Source: Mycobacterium sp. 1164985.4
Lineage (GTDB): Bacteria; Actinomycetota; Actinomycetes; Mycobacteriales; Mycobacteriaceae
DNA: 64,000 nucleotides
Reading direction: 5' to 3'
Assembly (NCBI RefSeq): GCF_001668575.1
Contig: NZ_LZMD01000079.1
Coordinates: 62,001 to 126,000, forward strand
Shown here: positions 1 to 8,651 of the stretch, in pieces
Layout of the letters: the number at the start of each line of letters is the position of its first letter
How positions within the stretch are numbered: position 1 is the stretch's first letter
The notes under the pieces: generated by a model
Told to the model about the DNA's origin: nothing
Seen by the model: only the letters and a program-made list of their open reading frames with translations
Database searches by the model: none
Program-made: the position numbers and the translations under genes

Positions 1-519
1 CCCCCGGACGAGGTCGCGCCAGCCGATGTCGCCGTCCGGCATCTTCAGCCGCACCACCGCGCGCCTGCCTTCGGCTCGGAACGTCGCCCGCTGCTCCTCG
101 GTCAGGTCGCGGTCGAAATTGTCGTAGCCGAGTTTGGGATTGCGCCCGGCGGCCAGGTGGCGCGCTTCGACTTCCTCTGGCGTGGAGAACGACTCGTACG
201 CGTCACCGGACTCGACCAGCCGGGCGATCACGTCGCGGTACAGGTCGAGCCGCTGCGACTGGCGGTACGGCTCGAAAGGACCGCCGACTTCGGGACCCTC
301 GTCCCAGTCCAGACCCAGCCACCGCAGCGCGTCGAGTATGGCGCGGTAGCTCTCCTCGGAATCGCGCGCCGAGTCGGTGTCTTCGATGCGGAACACGAAG
401 GTGCCGCCGGTGTGGCGAGCGTAGGCCCAGTTGAACAATGCGGTGCGGATGAGGCCGACGTGCGGGGTGCCCGTGGGAGATGGGCAGAACCGCACCCGGA
501 CGGTGTTCTCACTGGTCAT
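1..519 (-). CDS. gltX: Glutamyl-tRNA synthetase, N-terminal part (cut by the window edge)
   Basis: Only the first 173 codons are present; the rest lies beyond base 1. The enzyme charges tRNA-Glu with glutamate in the cytoplasm. The N-terminus shows the class I signature: SPTG followed by HVGL (residues 14-23), the HIGH motif variant usual in GluRS, then RTALFNWAYAR and RIEDTD, which line the glutamate/ATP pocket. The ATG at 519-517 overlaps the stop of the upstream FAH-family gene (ATGA), so the two are probably co-transcribed. The order matches Rv2992c/Rv2993c of M. tuberculosis. Mycobacterial GluRS is usually the non-discriminating type that also supplies Glu-tRNA-Gln to GatCAB, encoded further along this window. 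Confidence 0.95.
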   Translation of the reverse strand, partial: MTSENTVRVRFCPSPTGTPHVGLIRTALFNWAYARHTGGTFVFRIEDTDSARDSEESYRAILDALRWLGLDWDEGPEVGGPFEPYRQSQRLDLYRDVIARLVESGDAYESFSTPEEVEARHLAAGRNPKLGYDNFDRDLTEEQRATFRAEGRRAVVRLKMPDGDIGWRDLVRG

Positions 520-1340
520 GACTTCCCCTTGCGCACAACAGGATTCGTCAACGTTCCGATGCCTTCGATGGTGATGCTTACGGTGTCGGAGTCCTCGATC
601 GGTCCGACACCCTCCGGCGTTCCGGTGAGGATCAGGTCGCCGGGCAGCAGCGTCATCACCCGGGAGATCCACTCCACGATCGCACCGACGTCGTGAATCA
701 TCATCGACGTCCGGCTGTTCTGCTTGACCGCACCGTTGACCTCCGTACGGATCTCGAGGTCCGAGGGGTCGACGTCGGTGACGATCCACGGTCCGATCGG
801 GCAGAACGTGTCATGTCCCTTCGCGCGGGTCCACTGGCCGTCCTTCTGCTGCTGATCGCGGGCCGAGACGTCGTTGGCGATCGTGTAGCCGAGGATGTTC
901 TCCGCAGCGCGCGCGGCGGGCACGTCCTTGCACGGCCTGCCGATGACCGCGGCCAGCTCACCTTCGAAATGCACCGGGTTCGCATCGGCGGGCAGCTGGA
1001 TCGGCACGTTCGGGCCGATGATCGCGGTATTCGGTTTCATGAAGATGATCGGTTCGTCGAACGTGCGGGGGTCGGGACTCGTGCCGCCATGGCTTTTCGC
1101 CGCCGCGGCCATCTCCTCGATGTGCGCGGCGTAGTTCTTGCCGACGCACACCACCTTGGTCGCCAGGATCGGGGCGAGGAGGCGGACGTCGGCCAGCGGC
1201 CACTGCCTGCCCGTGAACTGTGGATTGCCGAACGGGTGCTCGGCGATCTCCCTCGCGATCGCCTGCGCGGGGTCATCGGGGGGACCCTCGACGCTGACGA
1301 AGGCGACCCCGTCGGGACTGGCGATTCGGCCTAGACGCAT
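516..1340 (-). CDS. Fumarylacetoacetate hydrolase family protein (Rv2993c-like)
   Basis: A 274-residue protein of the FAH superfamily, whose members are metal-dependent hydrolases, isomerases or decarboxylases of 2-oxo/enol acids. The hallmark segments are VCVGKNYAAHIEEM, FMKPNTAI, HFEGELAAVIG (metal-binding acidic residues), GYTIANDVSARD and GDLILTGTPEGVG. The M. tuberculosis relative is annotated 2-hydroxyhepta-2,4-diene-1,7-dioate isomerase, but the true substrate is not settled. The start MRLGRIASP was chosen because the reading frame extends upstream without family homology. The gene ends inside the gltX start codon. It is divergent from an MFS transporter, with a 25-bp palindrome between them, so transporter and enzyme may share a regulator. 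Confidence 0.9.
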   Translation of the reverse strand: MRLGRIASPDGVAFVSVEGPPDDPAQAIAREIAEHPFGNPQFTGRQWPLADVRLLAPILATKVVCVGKNYAAHIEEMAAAAKSHGGTSPDPRTFDEPIIFMKPNTAIIGPNVPIQLPADANPVHFEGELAAVIGRPCKDVPAARAAENILGYTIANDVSARDQQQKDGQWTRAKGHDTFCPIGPWIVTDVDPSDLEIRTEVNGAVKQNSRTSMMIHDVGAIVEWISRVMTLLPGDLILTGTPEGVGPIEDSDTVSITIEGIGTLTNPVVRKGKS

Positions 1341-1383
1341 GGCGTTCAGCCTAGTGTGCGTGGTCATCTGGGTCGCCGACCGC

Positions 1384-1408
1384 CTGTATCTCATATTATG
1401 AGATACAG
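1384..1408. promoter_or_regulatory. Perfect 25-bp palindrome between divergent genes (candidate operator)
   Basis: The left arm CTGTATCTCATA (1384-1395) and right arm TATGAGATACAG (1397-1408) are perfect 12-bp inverted repeats around one central base. The element is AT-rich in a GC-rich genome and lies 43 bp upstream of the FAH gene start and 37 bp upstream of the MFS start. This is a typical position for a homodimeric repressor controlling both genes. No regulator gene is adjacent in the window, so the binding protein is unknown. Confidence 0.7.
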
Positions 1409-1445
1409 ATTCAGCATCGTGGGATCGTTGTGCCACCATGGACGG

Positions 1446-2651
1446 ATGCCCGTCGAGTCGCTCACCACCGCCCGGCGGTGGTCGATGTTGGCCGTTGCGC
1501 TGGCGGCGACGACGAGCGCCAACGTCTTCATCAACGGTGCGGCGTTTCTCATTCCGACGCTGCACACCGAACGCGGGCTCGACCTCGCTGCGGCGGGCCT
1601 GCTTTCGGGCATGCCGAGCCTCGGGCTGGTCATCACGCTGATCGCGTGGGGCTATATCGTCGACCGCGTAGGCGAGCGCATCGTCTTGACGGTCGGTTCG
1701 GTGTTGATTTCCGCGGCCGCGTTCGCCGCCGCGCTCTCGGAATCGCTGGTCGCCGTGGGGGCCTTCCTTCTGCTCGGCGGCATGGCGGCCGCAAGCAGCA
1801 ACTCGGCCAGCGGCCGGTTGGTGGTCGGCTGGTTTCCGGTCGAACAACGCGGCCTGGCCATGGGGATCCGGCAGACGGCCACACCCCTCGGAGTCGGGTT
1901 GGGAGCGCTGGTGATTCCGCGACTTGCGCAGAGCCATGGCGTGTCGGGGGCGCTGCTCTTTCCCGCTGTGGTGTGCGCGGTGTCGGCGCTGGTGTGCTTG
2001 GTGGCGGTGATTGACCCGCCACGGCCGCCACGATCGGAGGCGCCGGTCGAACACCTCGCGAATCCCTACCGAGGTTCCTCGGTGTTGTGGCGGATCCACG
2101 CTGTTTCGGTGCTGCTCGTCGTGCCGCAGGCCGTCGTATGGACGTTCACGCTGGTTTGGTTGATGACCGAACGTGGTTGGTCAGCCGGCTCGGCGGGCGT
2201 CATCGTCATGGTGGCCCAATTGCTCGGCGCGGGCGGACGGATCGCGGCCGGGCACTGGTCCGATCGGCTCGGGCAGCGGCTGCGCCCGATCCGCACGATC
2301 GCCGCCGCCGCGGCGTTCAGCATGGGCGCGCTGGCGCTGTTGGACTTTCTGGAGTCTCCTGTCGCCGTGGCCGCGATGGTGATCGCGTCGGTGATCACGG
2401 TGTCAGACAATGGTTTGGCGTTCACCGCCATCGCCGAGATCGCAGGCCCGTTCTGGAGCGGTCGGGCTTTGGGCACACAGAACACCAGCCAGCATCTCGC
2501 GTCGGCGGCGGCCGCCCCGTTGTTCGGCGGGTTGATTGGGGTGGCGGGATACCCGGCGGCGTTCGCGGTGAGCGCGTTGCTGCCGATCGTGGCGATAAGG
2601 ATCGTTCCGCAGGACACCGAGGCCACGGCAAATACTGCACCCGGACCGTGA
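1446..2651 (+). CDS. Major facilitator superfamily transporter (Rv2994-like)
   Basis: A 401-residue membrane protein with about 12 predicted hydrophobic segments. The first helix covers WSMLAVALAATTSANVFINGA. The MFS loop 2-3 motif is present as GYIVDRVGER, and a second-half equivalent is seen at GHWSDRLGQRLRP. The substrate cannot be told from sequence. The start at MPVESL was preferred over ATGs further upstream (for example 1399) because those lie inside the palindromic operator. It is divergent from the FAH-family hydrolase gene, which suggests uptake or export of a related organic acid, but that is inference. The position agrees with Rv2994 of M. tuberculosis. Confidence 0.88.
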   Translation: MPVESLTTARRWSMLAVALAATTSANVFINGAAFLIPTLHTERGLDLAAAGLLSGMPSLGLVITLIAWGYIVDRVGERIVLTVGSVLISAAAFAAALSESLVAVGAFLLLGGMAAASSNSASGRLVVGWFPVEQRGLAMGIRQTATPLGVGLGALVIPRLAQSHGVSGALLFPAVVCAVSALVCLVAVIDPPRPPRSEAPVEHLANPYRGSSVLWRIHAVSVLLVVPQAVVWTFTLVWLMTERGWSAGSAGVIVMVAQLLGAGGRIAAGHWSDRLGQRLRPIRTIAAAAAFSMGALALLDFLESPVAVAAMVIASVITVSDNGLAFTAIAEIAGPFWSGRALGTQNTSQHLASAAAAPLFGGLIGVAGYPAAFAVSALLPIVAIRIVPQDTEATANTAPGP

Positions 2652-2669
2652 TTTCCGTCGCGGAGAGCG

Positions 2670-3248
2670 CTAGGACGGCTGTCGCGGCAGAACCAGGAGT
2701 GCGGCGCACAGGAAGCACAGCGCACCGACGAACGTCCCGACGTTGGCGAGCTTCGCGTCCTCGGGCACTCCGCTTCCGCTCACGTAGGCGCCCGCTGCCG
2801 ACACGCCGAACGCCAGGCAGCCCACGAGGTTGACCCACTCCGCCTGCCAGTCACGCGACTTCAGTTCGACAACGCCGACGGCGACGGTCACCGCGACGAC
2901 GCCGAGCACGCCGCTGATCAGAAACGCCGTCGAGCCGATCGCGTCCGGCGCCCACACCAGGCGCCGCTCCGGCTCCACCGCATGCGCCCACAATGCGGCT
3001 CCGGTACTGATGTTGAACAGGACGGTGCCCGCGGACTGCGTGGCCGCAGAAAGCCATCCGACGCCCAACATCGGCTTGGCCAACACCAACTGCATCCAGC
3101 CGGCGGTCGTGAAAAACCACGATCCGATGAAGCACAGCAGGTTAGTAAGACCCGCGCCGGCGAGCGCCGACGCTCCCGGCGCGGTCGCGATTGCGAAGAA
3201 CGCGGAGCCGATCGCGAATAGCCAGCACTGGCGTCGAAGTGTCGCCAT
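2670..3248 (-). CDS. Conserved membrane protein, possible YrhK-like domain
   Basis: A 192-residue protein, almost wholly hydrophobic, with five or six likely transmembrane segments (for example WLFAIGSAFFAIATAPG near residue 9 and FLISGVLGVVAVTVAVGVVEL in the middle). The repeated small-residue helices with N and S (LFNISTGAALW, AIGSTAFLISG) recall YrhK-like membrane proteins, but I cannot confirm the family. The start ATG at 3248 gives a short basic N-terminus (MATLRRQ). It lies 25 bp downstream of leuB on the same strand and is convergent with the MFS gene. Function unknown. Confidence 0.7.
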   Translation of the reverse strand: MATLRRQCWLFAIGSAFFAIATAPGASALAGAGLTNLLCFIGSWFFTTAGWMQLVLAKPMLGVGWLSAATQSAGTVLFNISTGAALWAHAVEPERRLVWAPDAIGSTAFLISGVLGVVAVTVAVGVVELKSRDWQAEWVNLVGCLAFGVSAAGAYVSGSGVPEDAKLANVGTFVGALCFLCAALLVLPRQPS

Positions 3249-3273
3249 GCCTTTTCGTCTACGCGATTGCGAT

Positions 3274-4284
3274 CTACAGGTACGACGCGATCCGGTCGCC
3301 GACCTGTGTCGTCGAGAGCTTCTCGTCGCCGCGCGTGGCCAGATGCTGTTCGACTGCCTTGTCGACGCGGGCCGCCGCGTCGTACTCCCCCACGTGCGCC
3401 AACAGCAGCGCGACCGACATGATCGCGGCTGTCGGGTCCGCGATGTTTTGGCCCGCGATGTCGGGGGCGCTGCCGTGGACGGGCTCGAACATCGACGGGT
3501 TGGTCCGCGTGGCGTCGATGTTGCCGCTCGCGGCCAGGCCGATACCGCCACACACCGCCGCGGCTAGATCGGTGACGATGTCGCCGAACAGGTTGTCGGT
3601 GACGATCACATCGAAACGGCCCGGGTCCGTGACGAGGTGAATGGTCGCGGCGTCGACGTGTTGGTAGGCGACCTCGACGTCTCCGAAGTCTGCGGCAACC
3701 TCCTGAACCGTGCGCCACCACAACGCGCCGGCGTACGTCAGCACGTTGTTCTTGTGCACCAGCGTCAGATGCTTGCGGCGCTGCTGTGCGCGCACGAACG
3801 CGTCGGCCACCACGCGCCGCACGCCGAAGGCGGTGTTGACGCTGACCTCGGTGGCGATCTCGTGCGGTGTGCCGACGCGGATCGCGCCGCCGGTGCCGGT
3901 GTAGGGACCCTCGGTCCCTTCGCGCACGACGACGAAGTCGATCTCCGGATTGCCCGCAAGCGGACTGCTCACGCCGGGGTACAAACGGCCGGGCCGCAGG
4001 TTGATGTGGTGGTCGAGTTCGAATCGGATGCGCAGCAGCAGACCACGTTCGAGCACACCGCTGGGCACCGACGGATCGCCGATCGCCCCGAGCAGGATCG
4101 CGTCGTGTCCGCGCAGTTCGCCGAGCACCGAATCGGGCAGCACCTCGCCGGTGGCGTGGTAGCGGCGCGCGCCGAGGTCGTACGGCGTCTTGTCCACACC
4201 GGGGAGCACCGCGTCGAGAACCTTGACGGCCTCGCCGACGACCTCCGGGCCGATGCCGTCGCCGGCGATGATCGCCAGTTTCAT
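3274..4284 (-). CDS. leuB: 3-isopropylmalate dehydrogenase
   Basis: A 336-residue NAD-dependent enzyme of leucine synthesis, converting 3-isopropylmalate to 2-isopropyl-3-oxosuccinate (which decarboxylates to 2-oxoisocaproate). Family features are AIIAGDGIGPEVV at the N-terminus, the substrate arginines in RIRFELDHHINLRP, the catalytic YTGTGG/RVGTPHE region, LVHKNNVL with the catalytic lysine, DNLFGDIVTDL with metal-binding aspartates, and FEPVHGSAPDIAGQNIADPTA for NAD binding. Length equals the mycobacterial enzyme. The ATG at 4284 was chosen over an in-frame start 12 bases upstream that would overlap the serA stop. It lies 8 bp after serA on the same strand, as in M. tuberculosis. Confidence 0.96.
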   Translation of the reverse strand: MKLAIIAGDGIGPEVVGEAVKVLDAVLPGVDKTPYDLGARRYHATGEVLPDSVLGELRGHDAILLGAIGDPSVPSGVLERGLLLRIRFELDHHINLRPGRLYPGVSSPLAGNPEIDFVVVREGTEGPYTGTGGAIRVGTPHEIATEVSVNTAFGVRRVVADAFVRAQQRRKHLTLVHKNNVLTYAGALWWRTVQEVAADFGDVEVAYQHVDAATIHLVTDPGRFDVIVTDNLFGDIVTDLAAAVCGGIGLAASGNIDATRTNPSMFEPVHGSAPDIAGQNIADPTAAIMSVALLLAHVGEYDAAARVDKAVEQHLATRGDEKLSTTQVGDRIASYL

Positions 4285-4292
4285 GCCGGAAC

Positions 4293-5879
4293 TCACGACA
4301 GATCAACCACTTTCAGCAGCTTCGCGCCGACCTCCTCGGCGATCGTGGACCGCACATCGTCGGGGACGTCACGGTCGATGCGCAGCAGGATCGTGGCGCC
4401 CGGTCCTTCGGCGTCCTCGCTCAACTGGGCCGCGTGGATGTTGATGTTCGCCGATCCGAGGATGGTGCCGATCTTGCCCAGCGTGCCCGGGCGGTCGACG
4501 TAACTGACGATCAGGTACACACCCTCGGCCCGCAGATCGAAGTTGCGCCCGTTGATCTGGACGATCTTCTCCACCAACTGCGGTTCCGTCAGCGTGCCCG
4601 CGACATTGGCGGTCGTCCCGTCGGCGTATACCGCGCGCACGTCCACCACGCTGCGGTGGCTGGGACTCTCGCTGGCGGTGCTGATCTCGGCCTCTACCCC
4701 TCGTTCGGCGGCCAGGGCAGGCGCGTTGACGAACGTCACGGGATCCTCGATCACGGCCGAGAACAGTCCCCGCAGCGCCGAAAGACGCAGTACCTCAACG
4801 TCTTCGGCGGCGAGCTCACCCTTTACCTGAACCGCCAGCGAGACTGGCAGCTCATCACACAACACTCCGACCAGTAGGCCGAGCTTGCGAACCAGATTCA
4901 GCCAGGGCGCGACCTCTTCGCCGACGACTCCCCCGCCGACGTTGACCGCGTCGGGCACGAACTCGCCCGCCAGGGCCAACTTGACGCTGACCGCGACGTC
5001 GGTTCCCGCCCTGTCCTGGGCCTCGGCGGTCGACGCCCCCAGGTGCGGGGTCACCACCACCTGCGGCAGGTCGAACAGCGGGCTCTCGGTCGTCGGCTCC
5101 TTGGCGAACACGTCGAGGCCCGCACCCCGCACATGCCCCGAGCGCACCGCATCGGCCAGCGCCTCCTCGTCGATGAGGCCGCCGCGCGCGGCGTTGACGA
5201 TGATCACGCCGGGCTTCGTCTTCGCCAGCGCCTCCTTGCCGATCAGCCCCGCGGTCTCCGGTGTCTTCGGCAGGTGCACGGAGATGAAGTCCGCCTGCGC
5301 CAAGAGGTCGTCGAGGCTCAGCAACTCGATCCCGAGCTGCGCGGCACGCGCGGCCGATACATAGGGGTCGTAGGCCACGATGTGGGCGCCAAAGGCCGCC
5401 AGCCGCTGGGCCACCAACTGCCCGATGCGGCCCAGGCCCACCACCCCCACGGTCTTGCCGTAGATCTCGGTGCCCGAGAACGACGAGCGCTTCCAGGTGT
5501 GTGCGCGCAGCGAGGCATCGGCGGCCGGAATCTCGCGCGCCGCGGCCAGCAGCAGGGCCAGGGCGTGCTCGGCGGCGCTGTGGATGTTCGAGGTCGGAGC
5601 GTTGACCACCAGCACACCGCGGGCGGTGGCGGCGTCGACGTCGACGTTGTCGAGGCCCACCCCGGCGCGGGCGACGATCTTGAGTTTCGGCGCGGCCGCG
5701 AGCACCTCGGCGTCGACGGTCGTCGCGGACCGCACCAGCAGGGCGTCGGCCTCGGACACCGCGGCCAGCAGCTTCGGCCGGTCCGGGCCGTCGACCCAGC
5801 GGACTTCGACCTGGTCACCGAGGGCGGCAACCGTCGATTCGGCCAATTTGTCGGCGATCAATACAACGGGCAGACTCAC
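4293..5879 (-). CDS. serA: D-3-phosphoglycerate dehydrogenase, long ASB/ACT form
   Basis: A 528-residue enzyme for the first step of serine synthesis (3-phosphoglycerate to 3-phosphohydroxypyruvate, NAD). The order is an N-terminal substrate domain (LIADKLAEST), a Rossmann domain with VGLGRIGQLVAQRL near residue 150, catalytic Arg/Glu/His segments (NAARGGLIDEEAL, TPHLGAST), an intervening ASB domain, and a C-terminal ACT domain (LIVSYVDRPGTLGKIGTILG) that binds serine as feedback inhibitor. This is the long type described for M. tuberculosis SerA1. Its start is only 12 bp from the divergent annotated start of the FAD oxidoreductase, so the promoters must overlap coding DNA or the neighbour starts later. 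Confidence 0.96.
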   Translation of the reverse strand: MSLPVVLIADKLAESTVAALGDQVEVRWVDGPDRPKLLAAVSEADALLVRSATTVDAEVLAAAPKLKIVARAGVGLDNVDVDAATARGVLVVNAPTSNIHSAAEHALALLLAAAREIPAADASLRAHTWKRSSFSGTEIYGKTVGVVGLGRIGQLVAQRLAAFGAHIVAYDPYVSAARAAQLGIELLSLDDLLAQADFISVHLPKTPETAGLIGKEALAKTKPGVIIVNAARGGLIDEEALADAVRSGHVRGAGLDVFAKEPTTESPLFDLPQVVVTPHLGASTAEAQDRAGTDVAVSVKLALAGEFVPDAVNVGGGVVGEEVAPWLNLVRKLGLLVGVLCDELPVSLAVQVKGELAAEDVEVLRLSALRGLFSAVIEDPVTFVNAPALAAERGVEAEISTASESPSHRSVVDVRAVYADGTTANVAGTLTEPQLVEKIVQINGRNFDLRAEGVYLIVSYVDRPGTLGKIGTILGSANINIHAAQLSEDAEGPGATILLRIDRDVPDDVRSTIAEEVGAKLLKVVDLS

Positions 5880-5891
5880 GCGGTCAGCCTA

Positions 5892-7388
5892 ATGGGCTTG
5901 AATGTTCGGGTGGTGGGCGGGAGAAACGCAGCGGCGCCGGGCGCGGGAACCTCCGGTGTGGATGTCACCGTCGTCGGCAGCGGACCCAACGGTTTGGCGG
6001 CGGCCGTCATCTGCGCAAGGGCCGGGTTGTCGGTCCAGGTGCTCGAGGCGCAACCGACCCTCGGAGGCGGCGCGCGCACTCTCGCCGACCCCGAGTTCCC
6101 CGGCGTCTCCCACGACATCTGCTCCGCCGTGCACCCGCTTGCGCTGGCATCGCCGTTCCTGGCCGAATTCGACCTGCCCGCCCGCGGCGTGACCCTGCGG
6201 GTGCCCGACGTCTCCTACGCCAATCCGCTGCCGGGTGCGCGCTCCGCTGTCGGATATCACGACCTCGACCGCACCGTCGCCGAGCTCGAGCACGGGCCTT
6301 CGTGGCGTCGGCTGTTCGGCCCCATGGTCGACCGCGACGACGCGGTCCTCGACTTGCTGCTGGGCGACAAGCGCTCGATCCCGACCAACCCGATCGTGGC
6401 CGTGCAGGTGGCGAGCCGGCTGCTCGAACAAGGCACACCCGCCTGGAGCGCACTGTCCGGCGAGGACGCGCGCGCACTGTTCAGCGGCGTTGCGGCACAC
6501 GTGATCTCGCGCATGCCGTCGTTGGTGTCGGCGGGTGGCGGCCTCATGCTGGCCACGCTCGCGCACACCGTCGGCTGGCCCATCCCGGTCGGTGGCAGCC
6601 AAGCCATCGTCGATGCCCTGATCGAGGATCTGCGGGCCCACGGCGGCGTGGTCATCCCCGGCCAAGAGGTCACCGAACCGCCCGGCGGTGTGACGCTCTA
6701 CGACACCGCACCCACCGCGCTGGCCGACATCTACGGCGACAAGCTGCCCCAGCGCTATGCGAAAGCCCTTCAGCGATACCGGTTCGGCCCCGGCGTAGCC
6801 AAGGTCGACTTCGTGCTCTCGGAGGACGTGCCGTTCACCGATGAACGCCTGCGCCGAGCGCCCACGCTGCACATGGGGGGCACCCGGGAGCAGATGGCGC
6901 ACGCCGAAAGGGAGGCCGCCGCCGGCCGGCACCCCGAGTGGCCGATGGTGCTCGCCGCGTTGCCGTACCTGGAGGATCCGGGCCGCATCGACGCCAACGG
7001 CCGACGCCCGCTGTGGACCTACGCGCACGTGCCGAGCGGGTCGACGGTCGACCAGACCGAACGGGTCGCCGAGATCTTCGAACGCTTCGCGCCCGGCTTC
7101 CGCGACACGGTCGTCGCCGTCCGGTCCGTCCCCGCCGCACGGCTGTCCGAGCACAACGCCAACCTCGTCGGCGGCGACATCGGTGTCGGCGGCAACACCT
7201 TGATCCATGCGCTGGCGGGTCCGACGCCTCGGCTCAACCCGTGGAGCACCCCGATCCCGGGCGCTTATCTGTGCTCGTCGGCCACACCTCCGGGCGGCGG
7301 GGTGCACGGGATGTCCGGCTACTTCGCCGCACGCACGGTGCTGCGCCGCGAGTTCGGCATCAAGAAGATGCCCCCGCTATCGCCCTGA
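5892..7388 (+). CDS. FAD-dependent oxidoreductase, phytoene-desaturase-like (Rv2997-like)
   Basis: A protein of up to 498 residues with an N-terminal dinucleotide-binding fold (DVTVVGSGPNGLAAAVICARAG, then LEAQPTLGGGARTL) and a C-terminal FAD segment (IPGAYLCSSATPPGGGVHGMSG). The relatives are amine oxidase/phytoene desaturase-type flavoproteins; the homologue Rv2997 is of unknown substrate. Start choice is uncertain. ATG 5892 leaves a 22-residue Gly/Ala tail before the fold and only 12 bp to the divergent serA start. GTG 5958 would begin exactly at VDVTVVG and leave room for a promoter. It points into the carotenoid operon 123 bp downstream, so a role in polyene redox chemistry is possible but unproven. 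Confidence 0.85.
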   Translation: MGLNVRVVGGRNAAAPGAGTSGVDVTVVGSGPNGLAAAVICARAGLSVQVLEAQPTLGGGARTLADPEFPGVSHDICSAVHPLALASPFLAEFDLPARGVTLRVPDVSYANPLPGARSAVGYHDLDRTVAELEHGPSWRRLFGPMVDRDDAVLDLLLGDKRSIPTNPIVAVQVASRLLEQGTPAWSALSGEDARALFSGVAAHVISRMPSLVSAGGGLMLATLAHTVGWPIPVGGSQAIVDALIEDLRAHGGVVIPGQEVTEPPGGVTLYDTAPTALADIYGDKLPQRYAKALQRYRFGPGVAKVDFVLSEDVPFTDERLRRAPTLHMGGTREQMAHAEREAAAGRHPEWPMVLAALPYLEDPGRIDANGRRPLWTYAHVPSGSTVDQTERVAEIFERFAPGFRDTVVAVRSVPAARLSEHNANLVGGDIGVGGNTLIHALAGPTPRLNPWSTPIPGAYLCSSATPPGGGVHGMSGYFAARTVLRREFGIKKMPPLSP

Positions 7389-7413
7389 TCTCGACGCGAA
7401 CTCCGTCGGAAAT

Positions 7414-7494
7414 CGATGCAAGTTCGATGCGTAGGGGTGGACAGAAGGGGTACCCCGATTGAGTTCGGCCGATTCGGGTACTTGCATCGCATCG
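7414..7494. promoter_or_regulatory. CGATGC repeats in the crtE promoter (candidate MerR/CarH operator)
   Basis: Two forward CGATGC words occur at 7414-7419 and 7425-7430, exactly 11 bp apart. Two reverse copies (GCATCG) occur at 7484-7489 and 7489-7494. The outer units form a perfect inverted repeat: CGATGCAAGT at 7414-7423 and ACTTGCATCG at 7480-7489. The reverse pair sits just downstream of the SigF-like -10 box, over the expected transcription start, a good place for a repressor. The same 11-bp CGATGC pair occurs before idi and before merR. Eleven-bp direct repeats are the known operator arrangement of CarH-type regulators. Confidence 0.6.
7457..7481 (+). promoter_or_regulatory. SigF-like promoter of the carotenoid operon
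   Basis: GATT at 7457-7460, a 15-bp spacer and GGGTAC at 7476-7481 match the mycobacterial SigF pattern (GTTT, 15-17 bp, GGGTAT) with one mismatch in each box. The predicted start near 7488 lies inside the reverse CGATGC repeats. SigF control of carotenoid pigment is established in M. smegmatis, which makes this reading plausible. It is weaker than the SigF-like promoter at 15021-15045. Confidence 0.45.
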
Positions 7495-7511
7495 AGTGAA
7501 GGGGACGCTGC

Positions 7512-8651
7512 TTGAGCGGTATCAACGGAAACACGCGGACCCCCCTCCTGTCGATGTCACACCTCACCGCTCCGCCCCGAGGGCTGATGATCACGGCCTT
7601 CCCGGTATGGCGCGACGCCATCCGGCGAGAAGTGCTGCGATCGCTGGGCGAATTCGTCGAAAGGCGTTGCGCCGACGATCTTCGGGCAGCGGGAGTCGAC
7701 GTCGCCGCCGACGTCCTGCGGGATTTCGTCGAAGGCGGCAAGTGTGTGCGCTCGACGTTCGTCTACCTCGGCTGGTTGTGCAACGCCGACGACGACGCGG
7801 GCGCGTTGCGGGCCGCGGCGAGCTTCGAGTTGCTGCATGCGTTCGCCCTGTTGCAGGACGACGTGATGGACGACTCCACGTTGCGGCGTGGACGGCCGTC
7901 GGCCCACATCCGGTTCGCGCAGTGGCACCGCGACCGAGCGATGTCGGGGTCATCGCAACGCTTCGGCGAGGCCGCCGCCGTGCTCCTCGGCGACCTGTGC
8001 CTGGTGTGGGCACAGCAGATGCTGCGCGAGAGTGGGATCGACGAGGACGCGTTGGTGCGCGGATGGCACCGGTATGACGCGATGCGCATTGAGCTGGCCG
8101 TCGGCCAGTTCGCCGACCTGGTCAACGACGCCGCTGAATTCCCAGAGTGGGAACGGGTTCTCGACGTGCTGCGGCGCAAGTCCGGCAACTACACCGTGCG
8201 CAGACCGCTCGAGATCGGCGCCGCCATGGCCGGATGCTCGCAGGGCGTTCTGATGCTGCTCGGCGAATACGGCGAAGCCGTCGGCGAGGCCTTCCAATTG
8301 CGCGACGACGTCCTCGGAATCTTCGGCTCTCCCGAGATCACCGGTAAGCCGGCGGGCAGCGACCTTCTGGAACACAAGGCAACCAGCGTCGTGGTGGCCG
8401 CCTACCGGCTCGCCGACGCGTCCCTGCGCCGTGACCTCACCGAGCTGATGAGCACCTCTGGTCTGGATGACGCCGACATCCGGCAGTGGCGCAAGCTGAT
8501 CGTCGCGACCGGCGCCCTGGAATGGATTGAGCAACTCATCGATTCGCGGCTCACGCACGCGCTCGAGCTGCTCGACACTGGTCAGCTGGATCCGATGGTC
8601 CGCACGGCGCTCGCCGACATGGCCGCCGCCTGCACCGAGCGAGCCGCGTGA
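7512..8651 (+). CDS. crtE: Geranylgeranyl diphosphate synthase
   Basis: A 379-residue trans-prenyltransferase that lengthens isoprenoid diphosphates with IPP to C20 GGPP, the carotenoid precursor. The first aspartate-rich motif is DDVMD (residues 116-120) in the helix LLHAFALLQDDVMDD. The basic patch LRRGRPS follows. The second motif is reduced to LRDDVLG (residues 263-269), as in many bacterial type GGPP synthases. GGKCVRS near residue 75 is the IPP-binding GGKxxRS-like site. The TTG start has a good Shine-Dalgarno (GAAGGGG, 7 bp away); an ATG at 7554 is the alternative. First gene of an eight-gene operon, with a TGATG overlap to crtI. Confidence 0.92.
   Translation: MSGINGNTRTPLLSMSHLTAPPRGLMITAFPVWRDAIRREVLRSLGEFVERRCADDLRAAGVDVAADVLRDFVEGGKCVRSTFVYLGWLCNADDDAGALRAAASFELLHAFALLQDDVMDDSTLRRGRPSAHIRFAQWHRDRAMSGSSQRFGEAAAVLLGDLCLVWAQQMLRESGIDEDALVRGWHRYDAMRIELAVGQFADLVNDAAEFPEWERVLDVLRRKSGNYTVRRPLEIGAAMAGCSQGVLMLLGEYGEAVGEAFQLRDDVLGIFGSPEITGKPAGSDLLEHKATSVVVAAYRLADASLRRDLTELMSTSGLDDADIRQWRKLIVATGALEWIEQLIDSRLTHALELLDTGQLDPMVRTALADMAAACTERAA

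Noticed and set aside
1341..2099. Upstream extension of the FAH-family reading frame by about 250 codons
   Set aside because: The extra residues are Arg/His/Gln-rich low complexity, run antisense to the MFS gene and lack family similarity; the enzyme begins at MRLGRI.
5043..5891. Long upstream extension of the FAD oxidoreductase frame
   Set aside because: It is antisense to serA and composed of Arg/Gly/His runs typical of a GC-rich shadow frame.
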